Notes: a model not told the origin generated them from the sequence alone. Counted from the first letter of the stretch, positions 15,010 to 24,460 are shown. The stretch is 32,376 nucleotides of DNA from UMGS1519 sp963621885 (GCA_963621885.1 CAVFFT010000039.1:1-32376), one strand, 5' to 3'. A program made the numbers and translations.

Positions 15010-16930
15010 TGGGACGCTGTTCGTAAGCTCGCTCAAGCGCTATTGGCCTTTGTGGCTCACCGTTCTGATCGTCTGGGCATTGGCATATCTTGCGCCGTTC
15101 TCGTCGATGAGCGATTTCATTCGCGGTGTCGAGAACTTCCAGCTGACGCAGTTGTGGAAGAGCATGTTCGTCATGGCGGTGCCAATCGCCTGCGTTCTTT
15201 CCATCGTGCCGGTGATGCTGCTGAGTGAGCGCCTCTTCTCCGCGAAGGCCGCCACCTTCTACGGCAGTGCTCCGCAGAGCCGCCGAACGCTGTTCTTCAC
15301 GGCCTATGCTGCATCCCTTGCGCCGCTTGCAGTGATCGAATTGTTGGTGGCATTGTTGCTTGCCGCGCTCATTTCGCCCGCATCCGGTTTCAACGCTGGC
15401 ATGGTGTGCGAATGGTATGGCTTCGTGCTCGCGTGCACCTTCGTCTTCACCGCGTTGGCCCAGCTCGTGTGTGAGCTCACAGGCAGCCGCGCCGTGGCCG
15501 TATTCCTCTATTTGTTGCTGAATGTGCTCGTAGTGTGCCTGACGACGGCGGTCTGGCTGATCGTGCGGGTGTTGCTCTTTGGTCTTGGGGGATCGTATCT
15601 GGAGGCCTTCTGGGCGAGCCCGCTTATCGCGCTCATGCAATACGCGTCTTTTGGCACAGGGGAAGAGCAAATCGTGAATTGGCCTGCGGTGGCGGCCTAT
15701 TGCGTTGCCGCGCTCGCATTTCTGGCGGCGGCGTTCGCTCTTGATGGGCGGCGCGAAGCCGAGTCCGCGGGCGAGGTTGTCGCGTTTTCGTGGCTGCGTC
15801 CCATTCTGAAGTATCTGGCCGGCATCTGCGCGGCGCTCTTCCTGGGCGTTGTCGTCAATGCGGTTCAGACGCAGAGCCTGGTAACGCACAATCCGCTTGG
15901 CTTGGCGGGTGTTGTCGTGCTTGCCATCGCGATGGTGGTGGGTGCTTTCCTGGGTGTGTTGTTTGCCCAGATGGTGCTCGAGCGGAGCGCGCGCGTTTTG
16001 CATTCCAGTTGGAAGGGCGGACTCGTTATCGCCTGCGCCGCCTGCCTGTTTGTGGGCGTCACCTACGCGGACCCCTTAGCGCTGCAGAATCGGGTGCCGG
16101 ATGTCGATGACGTGGCAAGCGTTGAGCTGCGGGAATACACCATGTGCGTTGCCGACGTGTATACGGACGAGGGAATCGAAGCGGTTTGCGAGCTTCAGCA
16201 GGACATTCTGGCGGAGCGTGAAAACCTTGTCGCCTCGTATGGGGAAACGGATACGGCTTCCTCCGAGATTGGCATCGTCTACCACATGAATGACGGTTCG
16301 ACGATCGAGCGCTGCTATCCCCTGTGCTACGAGGTCAACTTCGACACGGGCTATCCCGACGAGGATACGGTTGCCTACAAGCTGATCTCCCAGGCCTATG
16401 CCATTGCGGACGACCCGCAGGTGAAGAAGGCGACCGTCTCGCATGAGTTTGAAGACGCGCAGGACGGCAACGTGACGATCATGTTCTATCAGAACGAGTC
16501 GGCTGACGATGCGGATGACGGCGATGAGGGCGCCGCCGCGGGCGACGCTTCGGACAGTGCTGCAGGCGACGAGACGATTGCCTATGAAGGCGATTCCGAC
16601 AGCTCGGACGATGACGCGATGTCCCAGTGGATTGAGTCGGATCTTTCGGCTGCTCAGGTGAGTGATTTCGTCGAGAACGCTCTTCTGCCCGATATCGAGA
16701 ACATCCATTTGACAGCCTGGTTTGGACTGCCCGAGATGACAACGTCAACCGAGCTTGAAATCGATGTGACTCTTGCGAAGGTCTACGAGGACAGTTACAC
16801 CACCATTGCCTATCGGGTCGATACGAAGCTCACGCCGCATACGGTCGCGTGGCTTGCCAAGAATTTCCCCGATACGAAGGTCACCTACACCCAAAGCGGC
16901 AAGACGGTGAAACTGGGAGACCTGGCGTAA
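14987..16930 (+). CDS. ABC-2-type permease with large C-terminal extracytoplasmic domain
   Basis: A 647-residue membrane subunit partnering the ATPase upstream. Hydrophobic segments between about 30 and 350 suggest around eight membrane helices (for example YWPLWLTVLIVWALAYLAPF and CVLSIVPVMLL). Residues 355-647 form a soluble region with little hydrophobicity that probably lies outside the membrane. Within it is a low-complexity acidic stretch at about 505-545 (ESADDADDGDEG, DSDSSDDDA). The ATG at 14987 is preceded by AGGAGGTG six bases upstream; a longer in-frame form would sit inside the ATPase gene without such a site. Bacillus YtrC/D or bacitracin-type transporters are the closest analogy I can offer. 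Confidence 0.88.
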   Translation: MQKTPVINGTLFVSSLKRYWPLWLTVLIVWALAYLAPFSSMSDFIRGVENFQLTQLWKSMFVMAVPIACVLSIVPVMLLSERLFSAKAATFYGSAPQSRRTLFFTAYAASLAPLAVIELLVALLLAALISPASGFNAGMVCEWYGFVLACTFVFTALAQLVCELTGSRAVAVFLYLLLNVLVVCLTTAVWLIVRVLLFGLGGSYLEAFWASPLIALMQYASFGTGEEQIVNWPAVAAYCVAALAFLAAAFALDGRREAESAGEVVAFSWLRPILKYLAGICAALFLGVVVNAVQTQSLVTHNPLGLAGVVVLAIAMVVGAFLGVLFAQMVLERSARVLHSSWKGGLVIACAACLFVGVTYADPLALQNRVPDVDDVASVELREYTMCVADVYTDEGIEAVCELQQDILAERENLVASYGETDTASSEIGIVYHMNDGSTIERCYPLCYEVNFDTGYPDEDTVAYKLISQAYAIADDPQVKKATVSHEFEDAQDGNVTIMFYQNESADDADDGDEGAAAGDASDSAAGDETIAYEGDSDSSDDDAMSQWIESDLSAAQVSDFVENALLPDIENIHLTAWFGLPEMTTSTELEIDVTLAKVYEDSYTTIAYRVDTKLTPHTVAWLAKNFPDTKVTYTQSGKTVKLGDLA

Positions 16931-16954
16931 GCTGGCGAGCTGCCGGTGAATTGA

Positions 16955-17020
16955 ATGGGCGACGGGCGCATTCGGGCTCGCCGCTCATTCGCATCTCAGA
17001 CGCGCCGCCCATCTTCTGTT
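16955..17020 (+). terminator. Weak candidate terminator after the ABC operon
   Basis: ATGGGCG (16955-16961) pairs with CGCCCAT (17006-17012), and an additional inner GGCGC/GCGCC pairing is possible. It is followed only by CTTCTGTT. The large loop and weak T run make this uncertain. Confidence 0.3.
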
Positions 17021-17111
17021 AAAAGCACAGTTGAAAGCCATCCTTTGCCCCGATTGCGCCGGGATGCGCTACTATGGGCGAAGTTAAACGCAGCTAAAAC
17101 GAAGGATTACC

Positions 17112-18386
17112 ATGGCGGAAGATGAACAGAAGAAGCTCAAACGTTCCGAACTGCTTGAACGCCTGACGAGCGTGATGCGTGAAAACGAGAAGCTCAAGGC
17201 GGAACTCGCGCAAGCGCATGCTCAGCTTGCCGACCGGAAAGTGGAAGTTCACGACGCGGGATCCATCGCGGAAGCATCTCTGAAACTTAACGATGTGTTC
17301 GAAGCGGCGCAGTCTGCCGCCGACCAATATCTCGACAATATTGAACGCCTGTATCAGGGGCGCGGTGAGCTGGTGCGCGAAGCCCAGTCGAAGGCGCAGG
17401 CGATTCTTGCGCAAGCCCAGCTCGATGCGGAAAAAGACACCGAATCGGTTCGTCAGGCCGCGCAGGAGGAAGCCGACAAGATTATCGCGTGTGCCCGCGT
17501 TGACGCTGACGTGTTGCGCGACAAGGCGAAGGTTCTGGAAAGCGAAACGCGTGTTGCGCGTGAAGAGGCCAAGCGCGCTCAGGAAGAGGCCGAGTCGCTC
17601 GTGCGTCAGGCGAAGCTGCAAGCGCAGGAGATTCTTGATCGGGCGAATGCCGAGGCGCGCGAGACGAGCGATGCCACGGTGAACGAGGCTCGTGCGAATG
17701 CGAGCGCCATTGTGTCGCAAGCTCGGCATGAGGCGAATGAGCGCATGGACGAGGCGGAGCGCGTTTCCAAGAACTTCGAGCTTGCGACCAAGGTACGCTG
17801 CGATAACACGATGCGCCGCGCGATGAACGAGGCGCATGTCTTTGGCGAGACTCTTCGGATGGCGCTGCTCGCGCTGGGCATTGGCCCCGAGGACATTCCC
17901 GCGCTTGAGAAGGCGACCGGTTTGAAAGTGCCCGCGCTGGATCCGGATGCTGACGAGGATTTCGCTGCGGGAGATGCGGATGACGCTCTGAGCAGGGAAG
18001 GCATTCAGTCTGAAGGCGCGTCCGAGAAGACGGTGGCGGGCAAGGCACCGGCGCATGGCAAAGTTGTTTTCGCTGCTGATGAAGCTGACGAGGATGTTGC
18101 CGCTTCCGATGAGACTGGCGATGCGGCTGACGAGGGCGACGATTCTGCTGATGACGGTGCCGCCGAGGCCGATGCTTCGGCTGACGACGCTTCCGATGAG
18201 ACTGGCGAGGCTGACGCTGCTGACGCTGCGAAAAGTCCCGAAGAGCGCTTGGCCGACATCGACCAGGCGGTGAAATCGGCACGCGAGGCGGTTGCCGCAG
18301 CGCTTTCCCAAGCGAAGACCGAACCGGGCACGCTGGACGACGATTCAGTCGCCGCCATGTACCCCACATCGCGCGAACAGTTGTAG
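17112..18386 (+). CDS. Long coiled-coil protein with acidic tail, DivIVA-like
   Basis: A 424-residue protein. Residues about 5-240 are rich in Ala, Glu, Gln and Arg with heptad character (LVREAQSKAQAILAQAQLDAEK) and almost no Pro or Gly, so a long coiled coil is likely. The GSIAEASLKLNDVFEAAQSAADQYLDNI stretch (50-77) is reminiscent of DivIVA-type scaffold proteins that mark cell poles or septa, but the membrane-binding N-terminus of classical DivIVA was not recognised. Residues about 280-375 are an acidic Asp/Glu/Ala low-complexity region (ADEGDDSADDGAAEADA). A last helix follows (PEERLADIDQAVKSAREAVAAAL). The start has GAAGGATT upstream. The next gene is the giant acidic membrane protein, 134 bp downstream, and both carry similar acidic segments. 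A scaffold role is inferred only. Confidence 0.75.
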   Translation: MAEDEQKKLKRSELLERLTSVMRENEKLKAELAQAHAQLADRKVEVHDAGSIAEASLKLNDVFEAAQSAADQYLDNIERLYQGRGELVREAQSKAQAILAQAQLDAEKDTESVRQAAQEEADKIIACARVDADVLRDKAKVLESETRVAREEAKRAQEEAESLVRQAKLQAQEILDRANAEARETSDATVNEARANASAIVSQARHEANERMDEAERVSKNFELATKVRCDNTMRRAMNEAHVFGETLRMALLALGIGPEDIPALEKATGLKVPALDPDADEDFAAGDADDALSREGIQSEGASEKTVAGKAPAHGKVVFAADEADEDVAASDETGDAADEGDDSADDGAAEADASADDASDETGEADAADAAKSPEERLADIDQAVKSAREAVAAALSQAKTEPGTLDDDSVAAMYPTSREQL

Positions 18387-18519
18387 CCAATCGGAGTACG
18401 TTCGCGCATTTCGCGCGGCTTATCTGTGGAAGGCGAGATAAATCCAAGGCATTGGTCGTCTTGTCATATAATCGCTTCCAAATGCTCAATGAGGCTTTCA
18501 CCCCAAGAGAGGGCTTAAT

Positions 18520-21500
18520 ATGGCGGAAATTTTGGATGATGTGTCGTATCTCTCACGCGAGATTGGCCCCCGGCCGGCCGGCACAGAGGAAGAACAGCAA
18601 TCGGCACTCTACATCGCTGATCAGGTGCACAAGCGCACGGGCTTTCATGCGGAGATAGAGGACATCAAGTGCATGGCGAATGCCGACCTGGTGCGCCTCA
18701 TTTACCTCGCGATTGCTTTCGTCTGCCTGCTTCTGGCATTCCTTCTTCCGACCACGAGCATCGTGACCGGCATTTTGTCGCTTGTTGGCGCGATTCTCTT
18801 CGTGATGGAGATGTGGCTCAAGCGCCCGATCTTCTCCCGCTTCCTTACGCGCGACATCAGCCAGAATGTCGTGGTGAAATACACGCCCGCTGCTGAGCGC
18901 ACGCGCACGGGAAGCCCGCGCAAGATCGTCGTCGTTGCCAATTACGACAGCGGCCGCGTCCGTCGCGAGGTGCGTTCGGGCCTGATCGGGGCCTATACCG
19001 TCTTCGCCATCGCCGCGTCGATATGCGTGGTGGCGACCCCGATTCTCATTGTGCTGCGCAATATCATTCTCGCGGGAAGCACCGATGTCGCCGGCGCCAT
19101 CCTTTCGTTGCTGTGCGTGATCGCGCTGGTGATTCTGGGTCTGAGCATTCTCGTGATGGTTCTTCGCCGTTTTGCCGCCTACAACGAGGGCGCGAACAAC
19201 AACGCGTCGAGTGTCGCCGCGATGCTCGAGGTGCTGCGCCGTATCGATGGCACGGCGGCTCCGGTTGGCGCGCCGCATACGCGCGCTCCGCACGAGCATG
19301 AAGCTGGCGAGGCGCGAGTCCATGGCAAAGATGCCGCCTACAAGGCGGGCGTTGTTCCCGAAGGGGCGAGCCTTTCCTACGATGATGATGTCATTCCGGA
19401 GGATGAGGAAGCTGCGGCGGCTGCCGAAGGCGCTGCCGAGGGCGCTTCCGCTTCTGCGCCGGAGAACGCTGCGTCTGGCGTCGGTGCGCCTGAGGCCAGC
19501 GTTTCCGAGAATGCCGCGCCGCAGATGCCGGAACAGGGCGTTGCACCGATTGTTGCACATGGGGCTTCCGCAGTAGCGGGTGCGGCTGCTGCCGCAGGGC
19601 TTGTGCAGGGTGCTGATTCCGCTGCCGATCGCTTGCGTTCCGCGAAGGCCGCTATTGCCGCGCTGACGGGAGAAGCGGTGAGCAACAATATCTATCTCGA
19701 CCTTGATGCGATGCCCGCGCCGGCGCCGACGCCGAGCGAGCGTGCCGCGAACGCGGTTGCACCCGCACAGCCGGCAGCTGAACAGGCGATGGTTGGCGCT
19801 GCTGATGCTGCGCCTGAAACCGCAGGCGCCGCTTCCGAAGTTGCGCCCCAAGCGGACGCCGCGTCCGAGACGCCGAGCGCATCCGACGTGAATGCTGTTG
19901 CCAATGCGCCGGCTCCCGAGCCGGTTCCCGTTGCACCTGTGTATGAGGCGCCCCGCCCGACGGGCGAGCCCGCGTGGTTTACCGCGGCGCGTGCGAAGGC
20001 GAATCGCAAGGCGGAAGTTCCCGCGAAGCGTTCTAAGTACGCCGAGGCGCTTGATGCCGCTGTGAAGGAGCCCGAGGCCGATGCGCATGCGGGCGAACCG
20101 CATGTTGACGAGGCGACCGAAGAGCGTTTGCGCCAGCTGCGTGAGAGCTTTGGCGCGCAGACCCCTGCGGCGAATGCGGCAGAAGCTCCTGCAAGCCCCG
20201 CAGCCGCTGCGGCGGAAGCGAGCCCCTCGACGACGGCGTCTTTTGCGCCGGTTGGACGCCAGGGTGAAACGGCCGCCTTTGATGTCGACTTCGACATGGG
20301 CATGGAGAAGCCGCCGGCATCGATCGACGGTGCAGCACGCGTTGCTGCCGTTGCTCCTGCAGTTTCGCAGATCGTCGCTCCGGTTGATTCTGCTGTTTCC
20401 GCGGTTCCGGAAGCTCCCGAACCCGCCATGCCGGTTGCTTCGCAGGCGGCCGAGCCCGTAGCGCCCGTACCTGCGTCTGTGGTTGCCGAGGCGCCTGTCG
20501 CGTCGGAAGCTTCTTCAGAGGCTGAGACCTTCGCAAACGAGCAGGTGGAGGGCGAGGAAACGCTTCCCGCCGATGTCGCGTCCGCTGCGCCTGCCGCTGA
20601 TGGGGCCGAAGAGGCCGCATCTGCTGAGGCGGCGCAGGATGAGCTGGCGGACGATGCCGCTGACGATGACTTCGAAGTGCTCGACGCCGAGCTTGTCGAG
20701 ATCATCGACGAGGGCGAATACGCGGAAGACGAATTCGCCGCATACGATGACGAGGACGCGGATGCCGACTTTGCGCCGGCCGCTTCCGACGATGTCGCTG
20801 ACGAGGCGGAAGGCAACAGCGTTGCGAGCAAGATTGGCGGCTTCTTCTCGAACCTTCGCGAGACGGTCATGCCGTCGAATACGAAGGAAGACGACGAGTA
20901 TTTCGAGGATGATGCCGATGTCGCGGATGATTCCGCGATGGAGCAGGGCGACGGCGCTTCCGCCGACGCTGCCCAGGATGAGGAATTCGATTCCGTCGAC
21001 GAATACGATTACGACGAGGATTACGAGGAAGAGCCCTCGCGCATCTCGGATTTGCGTGAGCGCATGTCGGGCGCTTTCTCGCGCCTGAAGAGCAAGCTTG
21101 CGCCTGCGCCCAATTACGAGGACGAAGAGTACGCTTACGACGAGCAGTACGAGGACGACACGGAATACTTCGAGGATGAGGCCGAAGAAGCCGTGTCCGA
21201 AGAGGCCGCGACCGATGAGAACGCTCCTGTCATGAGCGCTGCTCCGACCGTGCCCGATGTTTCGCTCAAGAATGGCGAGACGGGCGAGATGCCGCCGGTG
21301 GTGGCGCCCGAGGCCCAGGCGGCGCCGGCCGCCCCGAGCGAGCAGCCGGTAGAGGCTGCCGTTCCCGAAGCGGAGCAGGCGGCGGATGTGTATGAGCGTC
21401 CCGAGCAGACGATGTTCATCGACGAGCCGATGGAAGTTGAAGAGCCCGACGATTCCCTGATCAACCAGGCGACTGCCGAGGCCTCCGAGCCGGAAGTCGC

Positions 21501-24351
21501 GGCTGATGAGGCTGCGGACCAGGTCGCGGAAGACGTTGCGGGCGACTACGCGGAAGAGGCTGCGGACCAGGTCGCGGAAGATGCCGCGGATGAGTACGCG
21601 GAAGAGGCTGCGGACCAGGTCGCGGAAGACGTTGAGGATGAGTACGCGGACGATGAAGGCGCCTATTACGAAGACGAATCGTATGACTACGACGAGTATG
21701 ACTACGAGGACGAGCGCACGGAGTCGCCTATTGACGACCTCAAGCAGCGGGTTGTTGGCATCTGGAACAAGCTGACCAAGCGTTCCGCTGCTGACGATGA
21801 GTACGACTACGAGGACGAGTATTCCGGCGAATACTACGAGGATGAGTACGCGGAAGACGAGCCGCAGGAATACGGCCAGGTCGCAGTCGCGGCGCAGGGC
21901 ACCTACCAGACGGCATACGGACCGAGCTATACGCCGGTGACCTCGATTAACGTGAACTACAAGAGCCCCGAGCCGCTGGATCCGAACGCGCCGAAGCCGC
22001 CCGATGTTGACGACTTCGTCCCCTTCACCGAGGAGACCATCTTCGAGGATGCGGCCCTGGTGGAAGATCGGACGAATCAGCAGGTTGCTGTGACGGTGCA
22101 GGCCGACGAGGATTACGAGCCGCCTATCGCAGTCGCTCCGGTGGTGGAGCAAACGCCTGCTTCCCCCGCGAATCCGCGTGTTGAGCGGGCCGGCCGTTAC
22201 GAGTCGACTGTCGCCGCATGGGAAGAGCCGCCGGCTGATGAGCAAGTTGCCTTCGCGGAAATGGAAGCGGCTGTTGTGGATGAAGATCCGAGCAAGACGG
22301 CTGCCATGGCGCCCATCGATGTGAGCGCGTTCATGAAGGCGGGCGCTGCTGGCGCCGATGTCGCTGCAAGTACGGCGGATGCCGCTGCAGGCGTTGATGC
22401 CGCAGCCGCCGCAAGCACTGAAGAGGCTGCTGCTGGGGCTGCGGCCGGTGTTGCGGCCGCGACTGTCGCAGCCTCCGCAACCGCAAAGCCCGCAACGATT
22501 AAGCCGAAGCCGCACCTGAGCGCGATGCTTCCGCGTATCGAGCTTGGCGATGCCGCGCCTCAAACGACTCCGCAGGGCAAGTCCGCCGCCCCGTACCAGG
22601 CGCCGGAGAACGAAGACCTGACGCACACTGCGCGCCTGCGCCGTCTGCGCACGAGCCTTCCGAGCATGAGCGGCACGATTTCGAATGAGCCGCTGGCCGC
22701 CATTGGCGAAGTCAAGAGCGACGTCGAAAAGACCGGTCCTTTCAATCCGGTGCACACGACGGGCGCCATCGACGGTCTCGGCGCGCAGGATGCCGGTGCG
22801 ACCCAGGCGGTGCGCGCCATTCAGGAAGGCAAGGCGGTCAACGGAGTGCCGGCCGCGTCTCAGCAGTCCAACAACGCGTATGTCGGCGTGAGCGATGTCA
22901 TCGATGCCGCGGAGGTTCCCGGTGCGCTTGACGCGGTTGACCTCGCGCCTGCGGAAGACGCCTATCAGGGCGATTACGATTACACCTGGGAAAAGAACGA
23001 CCGCTCCTTCGAGCAGGCGCAGACCCCCGAGCCTCAGGCTCCCGAAACCCACCATCACCACCGCTTTGGTCGCTGGCGTTCTCATAAGGAAGAAATCTCG
23101 AGCCCGCAGGAGTGGCTCGGCGTCGCCGACGACTTCGATGCGCGCGCGGTTGGCAAGGCGCGGGGTGACTGGTCCAGCTTCCGTCCGGATGATGAGCGAG
23201 CAGGCGTGGGCGATCGCGGCGCGAGCCAGTCGACGATGGGCTGGCGGGCGGACCGCCTCAATCCCGACCCGGTGAATGATTACGACACGGGCATCGATAG
23301 CGCCTTCAACAGCGAGGAAGACGATTTCCTCGATGAGGACACCGGCCTGAACAACGGCCGTTGGATGGGCGGCGCCTTCAGTGGCCGCCGCGACGTGCAG
23401 CGTGACCGCTACGAATTCGACGACACTCCACGCGACCGTTACCAGTACGACGATGCGCCTCGCGACCGTTACCAGTATGACGACGCTCCGCGTGACCGTT
23501 ATCAGTACGACGACATGGCGCGCGATCGTTATCAGTACGATGACGAATGGGCAGAGTATTCCGAATACGCCGACGAGAATTACACGGGCACCCTGCCTGC
23601 TGAAGACGACTATGCGGATTACCCTGAGGATGACTACGCGGCGCCCGAGCAGCCCGCTGCCAAGGAAAGCATCGCGTCTCGTTTCCGCCATCGTTCCGCA
23701 CGAGGCGAAGCGGAAGAGCGCACCGAGCGCAGCTCGCGCAACGAGCCTGCTGAAGAACGTCGCGCCCCGCGGACGAAGAGTTCCCTTTCGGAAGACGACG
23801 CATGGAACATCGCCGCAGCCCGCGCGGCTGAGCGCAGCGCGGTGGCGGATGCTCTTTCCGACCCGCTGGTGCAGGAGGAGATTGGCGAGACCTACGGTTT
23901 CGTGGACGATGCGATTGCAAATGAAGTCTGGTTCGTCGCGCTAGGCGCGGGCCTGTCGGACAACGTCGGCATGGAGTCCTTCCTCGACGAGCATGCGGAC
24001 GAGCTGCGCGGCGCCATCGTCATCAATCTTGAGGGCATCGGCGACGGCGACCTTGCCGGCATGGCAAGCGAAGGCCTTCTGCGCCGCTTCAAGACCACGA
24101 CGCGCATGAAGCGCTTCCTGCGCAACGCCGGACAGGCGACCGGCGTCAAGGTGGGTCAGGCGCGCATGAACTGGCGCGACAGTGCCGCCACGGTTGCGAT
24201 GCGACGGGGCATGTCCGCCATCACCATCGCGGGTATGGACGGCGCGGTTCCGATGAATTACGGGTCGCAAGATGACGTGGTGGAAAACCTGAGCGAGGAC
24301 ACCTTGAAGCAGCGGGTGAATTTCATACTCGAGCTGCTTCGCGCGATCTAG
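18520..24351 (+). CDS. Giant membrane protein: degenerate M28-peptidase fold split by about 1,550 disordered residues
   Basis: A 1943-residue protein. Residues 1-50 match an M28 aminopeptidase opening (REIGPRPAGTEEEQQSALYIAD). Membrane helix pairs follow at about 57-100 and 155-215. Between them is KIVVVANYDSG (135-145), where M28 enzymes have a His-x-Asp zinc motif but here Asn141 replaces His. GANNNASS (224-231) stands where GADDNASG is expected. Then come about 1,550 acidic, Ala/Glu/Asp/Tyr/Pro-rich residues with tandem repeats. The fold seems to resume at about 1795 (EVWFVALGAGLSDNVG, NLEGIGDGDL, RRGMSAITIAG) to the end, again without the expected Glu, Asp and His ligands. GAGAGGG precedes the ATG, and TATAAT (18467-18472) without a good -35 lies upstream. 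It is probably a membrane-bound non-catalytic scaffold. The reading frame is open throughout, so it is a real gene. Confidence 0.85.
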   Translation: MAEILDDVSYLSREIGPRPAGTEEEQQSALYIADQVHKRTGFHAEIEDIKCMANADLVRLIYLAIAFVCLLLAFLLPTTSIVTGILSLVGAILFVMEMWLKRPIFSRFLTRDISQNVVVKYTPAAERTRTGSPRKIVVVANYDSGRVRREVRSGLIGAYTVFAIAASICVVATPILIVLRNIILAGSTDVAGAILSLLCVIALVILGLSILVMVLRRFAAYNEGANNNASSVAAMLEVLRRIDGTAAPVGAPHTRAPHEHEAGEARVHGKDAAYKAGVVPEGASLSYDDDVIPEDEEAAAAAEGAAEGASASAPENAASGVGAPEASVSENAAPQMPEQGVAPIVAHGASAVAGAAAAAGLVQGADSAADRLRSAKAAIAALTGEAVSNNIYLDLDAMPAPAPTPSERAANAVAPAQPAAEQAMVGAADAAPETAGAASEVAPQADAASETPSASDVNAVANAPAPEPVPVAPVYEAPRPTGEPAWFTAARAKANRKAEVPAKRSKYAEALDAAVKEPEADAHAGEPHVDEATEERLRQLRESFGAQTPAANAAEAPASPAAAAAEASPSTTASFAPVGRQGETAAFDVDFDMGMEKPPASIDGAARVAAVAPAVSQIVAPVDSAVSAVPEAPEPAMPVASQAAEPVAPVPASVVAEAPVASEASSEAETFANEQVEGEETLPADVASAAPAADGAEEAASAEAAQDELADDAADDDFEVLDAELVEIIDEGEYAEDEFAAYDDEDADADFAPAASDDVADEAEGNSVASKIGGFFSNLRETVMPSNTKEDDEYFEDDADVADDSAMEQGDGASADAAQDEEFDSVDEYDYDEDYEEEPSRISDLRERMSGAFSRLKSKLAPAPNYEDEEYAYDEQYEDDTEYFEDEAEEAVSEEAATDENAPVMSAAPTVPDVSLKNGETGEMPPVVAPEAQAAPAAPSEQPVEAAVPEAEQAADVYERPEQTMFIDEPMEVEEPDDSLINQATAEASEPEVAADEAADQVAEDVAGDYAEEAADQVAEDAADEYAEEAADQVAEDVEDEYADDEGAYYEDESYDYDEYDYEDERTESPIDDLKQRVVGIWNKLTKRSAADDEYDYEDEYSGEYYEDEYAEDEPQEYGQVAVAAQGTYQTAYGPSYTPVTSINVNYKSPEPLDPNAPKPPDVDDFVPFTEETIFEDAALVEDRTNQQVAVTVQADEDYEPPIAVAPVVEQTPASPANPRVERAGRYESTVAAWEEPPADEQVAFAEMEAAVVDEDPSKTAAMAPIDVSAFMKAGAAGADVAASTADAAAGVDAAAAASTEEAAAGAAAGVAAATVAASATAKPATIKPKPHLSAMLPRIELGDAAPQTTPQGKSAAPYQAPENEDLTHTARLRRLRTSLPSMSGTISNEPLAAIGEVKSDVEKTGPFNPVHTTGAIDGLGAQDAGATQAVRAIQEGKAVNGVPAASQQSNNAYVGVSDVIDAAEVPGALDAVDLAPAEDAYQGDYDYTWEKNDRSFEQAQTPEPQAPETHHHHRFGRWRSHKEEISSPQEWLGVADDFDARAVGKARGDWSSFRPDDERAGVGDRGASQSTMGWRADRLNPDPVNDYDTGIDSAFNSEEDDFLDEDTGLNNGRWMGGAFSGRRDVQRDRYEFDDTPRDRYQYDDAPRDRYQYDDAPRDRYQYDDMARDRYQYDDEWAEYSEYADENYTGTLPAEDDYADYPEDDYAAPEQPAAKESIASRFRHRSARGEAEERTERSSRNEPAEERRAPRTKSSLSEDDAWNIAAARAAERSAVADALSDPLVQEEIGETYGFVDDAIANEVWFVALGAGLSDNVGMESFLDEHADELRGAIVINLEGIGDGDLAGMASEGLLRRFKTTTRMKRFLRNAGQATGVKVGQARMNWRDSAATVAMRRGMSAITIAGMDGAVPMNYGSQDDVVENLSEDTLKQRVNFILELLRAI
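21508..21651 (+). repeat. Three tandem 48-bp repeats inside the giant gene
   Basis: Units beginning at GAGGCTGCGGACCAGGTCGC start at 21508, 21556 and 21604, exactly 48 bases apart. Each encodes about 16 residues, EAADQVAEDVAGDYAE and variants. The unit length is a multiple of three, so gain or loss of copies keeps the reading frame. Confidence 0.85.
23401..23550 (+). repeat. Five tandem 30-bp repeats inside the giant gene
   Basis: Units at 23401, 23431, 23461, 23491 and 23521 encode RDRYEFDDTP, RDRYQYDDAP twice, RDRYQYDDMA and RDRYQYDDEW. Differences between units are mostly silent third-base changes, which suggests the peptide is under selection. Confidence 0.9.
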
Positions 24352-24419
24352 CTGCGCAAGTAACGCAAGGCAGGCAAGGAGCGCACCTCCAAAACAGCAG
24401 TGAAATAGGCCTTTGGCAG

Positions 24420-24460
24420 CGAAACCCCCGGTGTTGGTAAGACATGCTGGGGGTTTCGTT
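24420..24460 (+). terminator. Hairpin downstream of the giant gene, probable terminator
   Basis: CGAAACCCCC (24420-24429) and GGGGGTTTCG (24449-24458) form a perfect 10-bp stem with a 19-base loop followed by only TTAT. TATACT (24460-24465) overlaps its end and could be the -10 of the next gene. Confidence 0.5.

Noticed and set aside
20515..23691. Very long open frame on the minus strand within the giant gene
   Set aside because: It is antisense to a low-complexity GC-rich gene whose codon use suppresses stops in the other frames. The protein has no recognisable domain or start signal. The same applies to the long antisense frames over the glucanotransferase, M16C and asparagine-synthetase-like genes.
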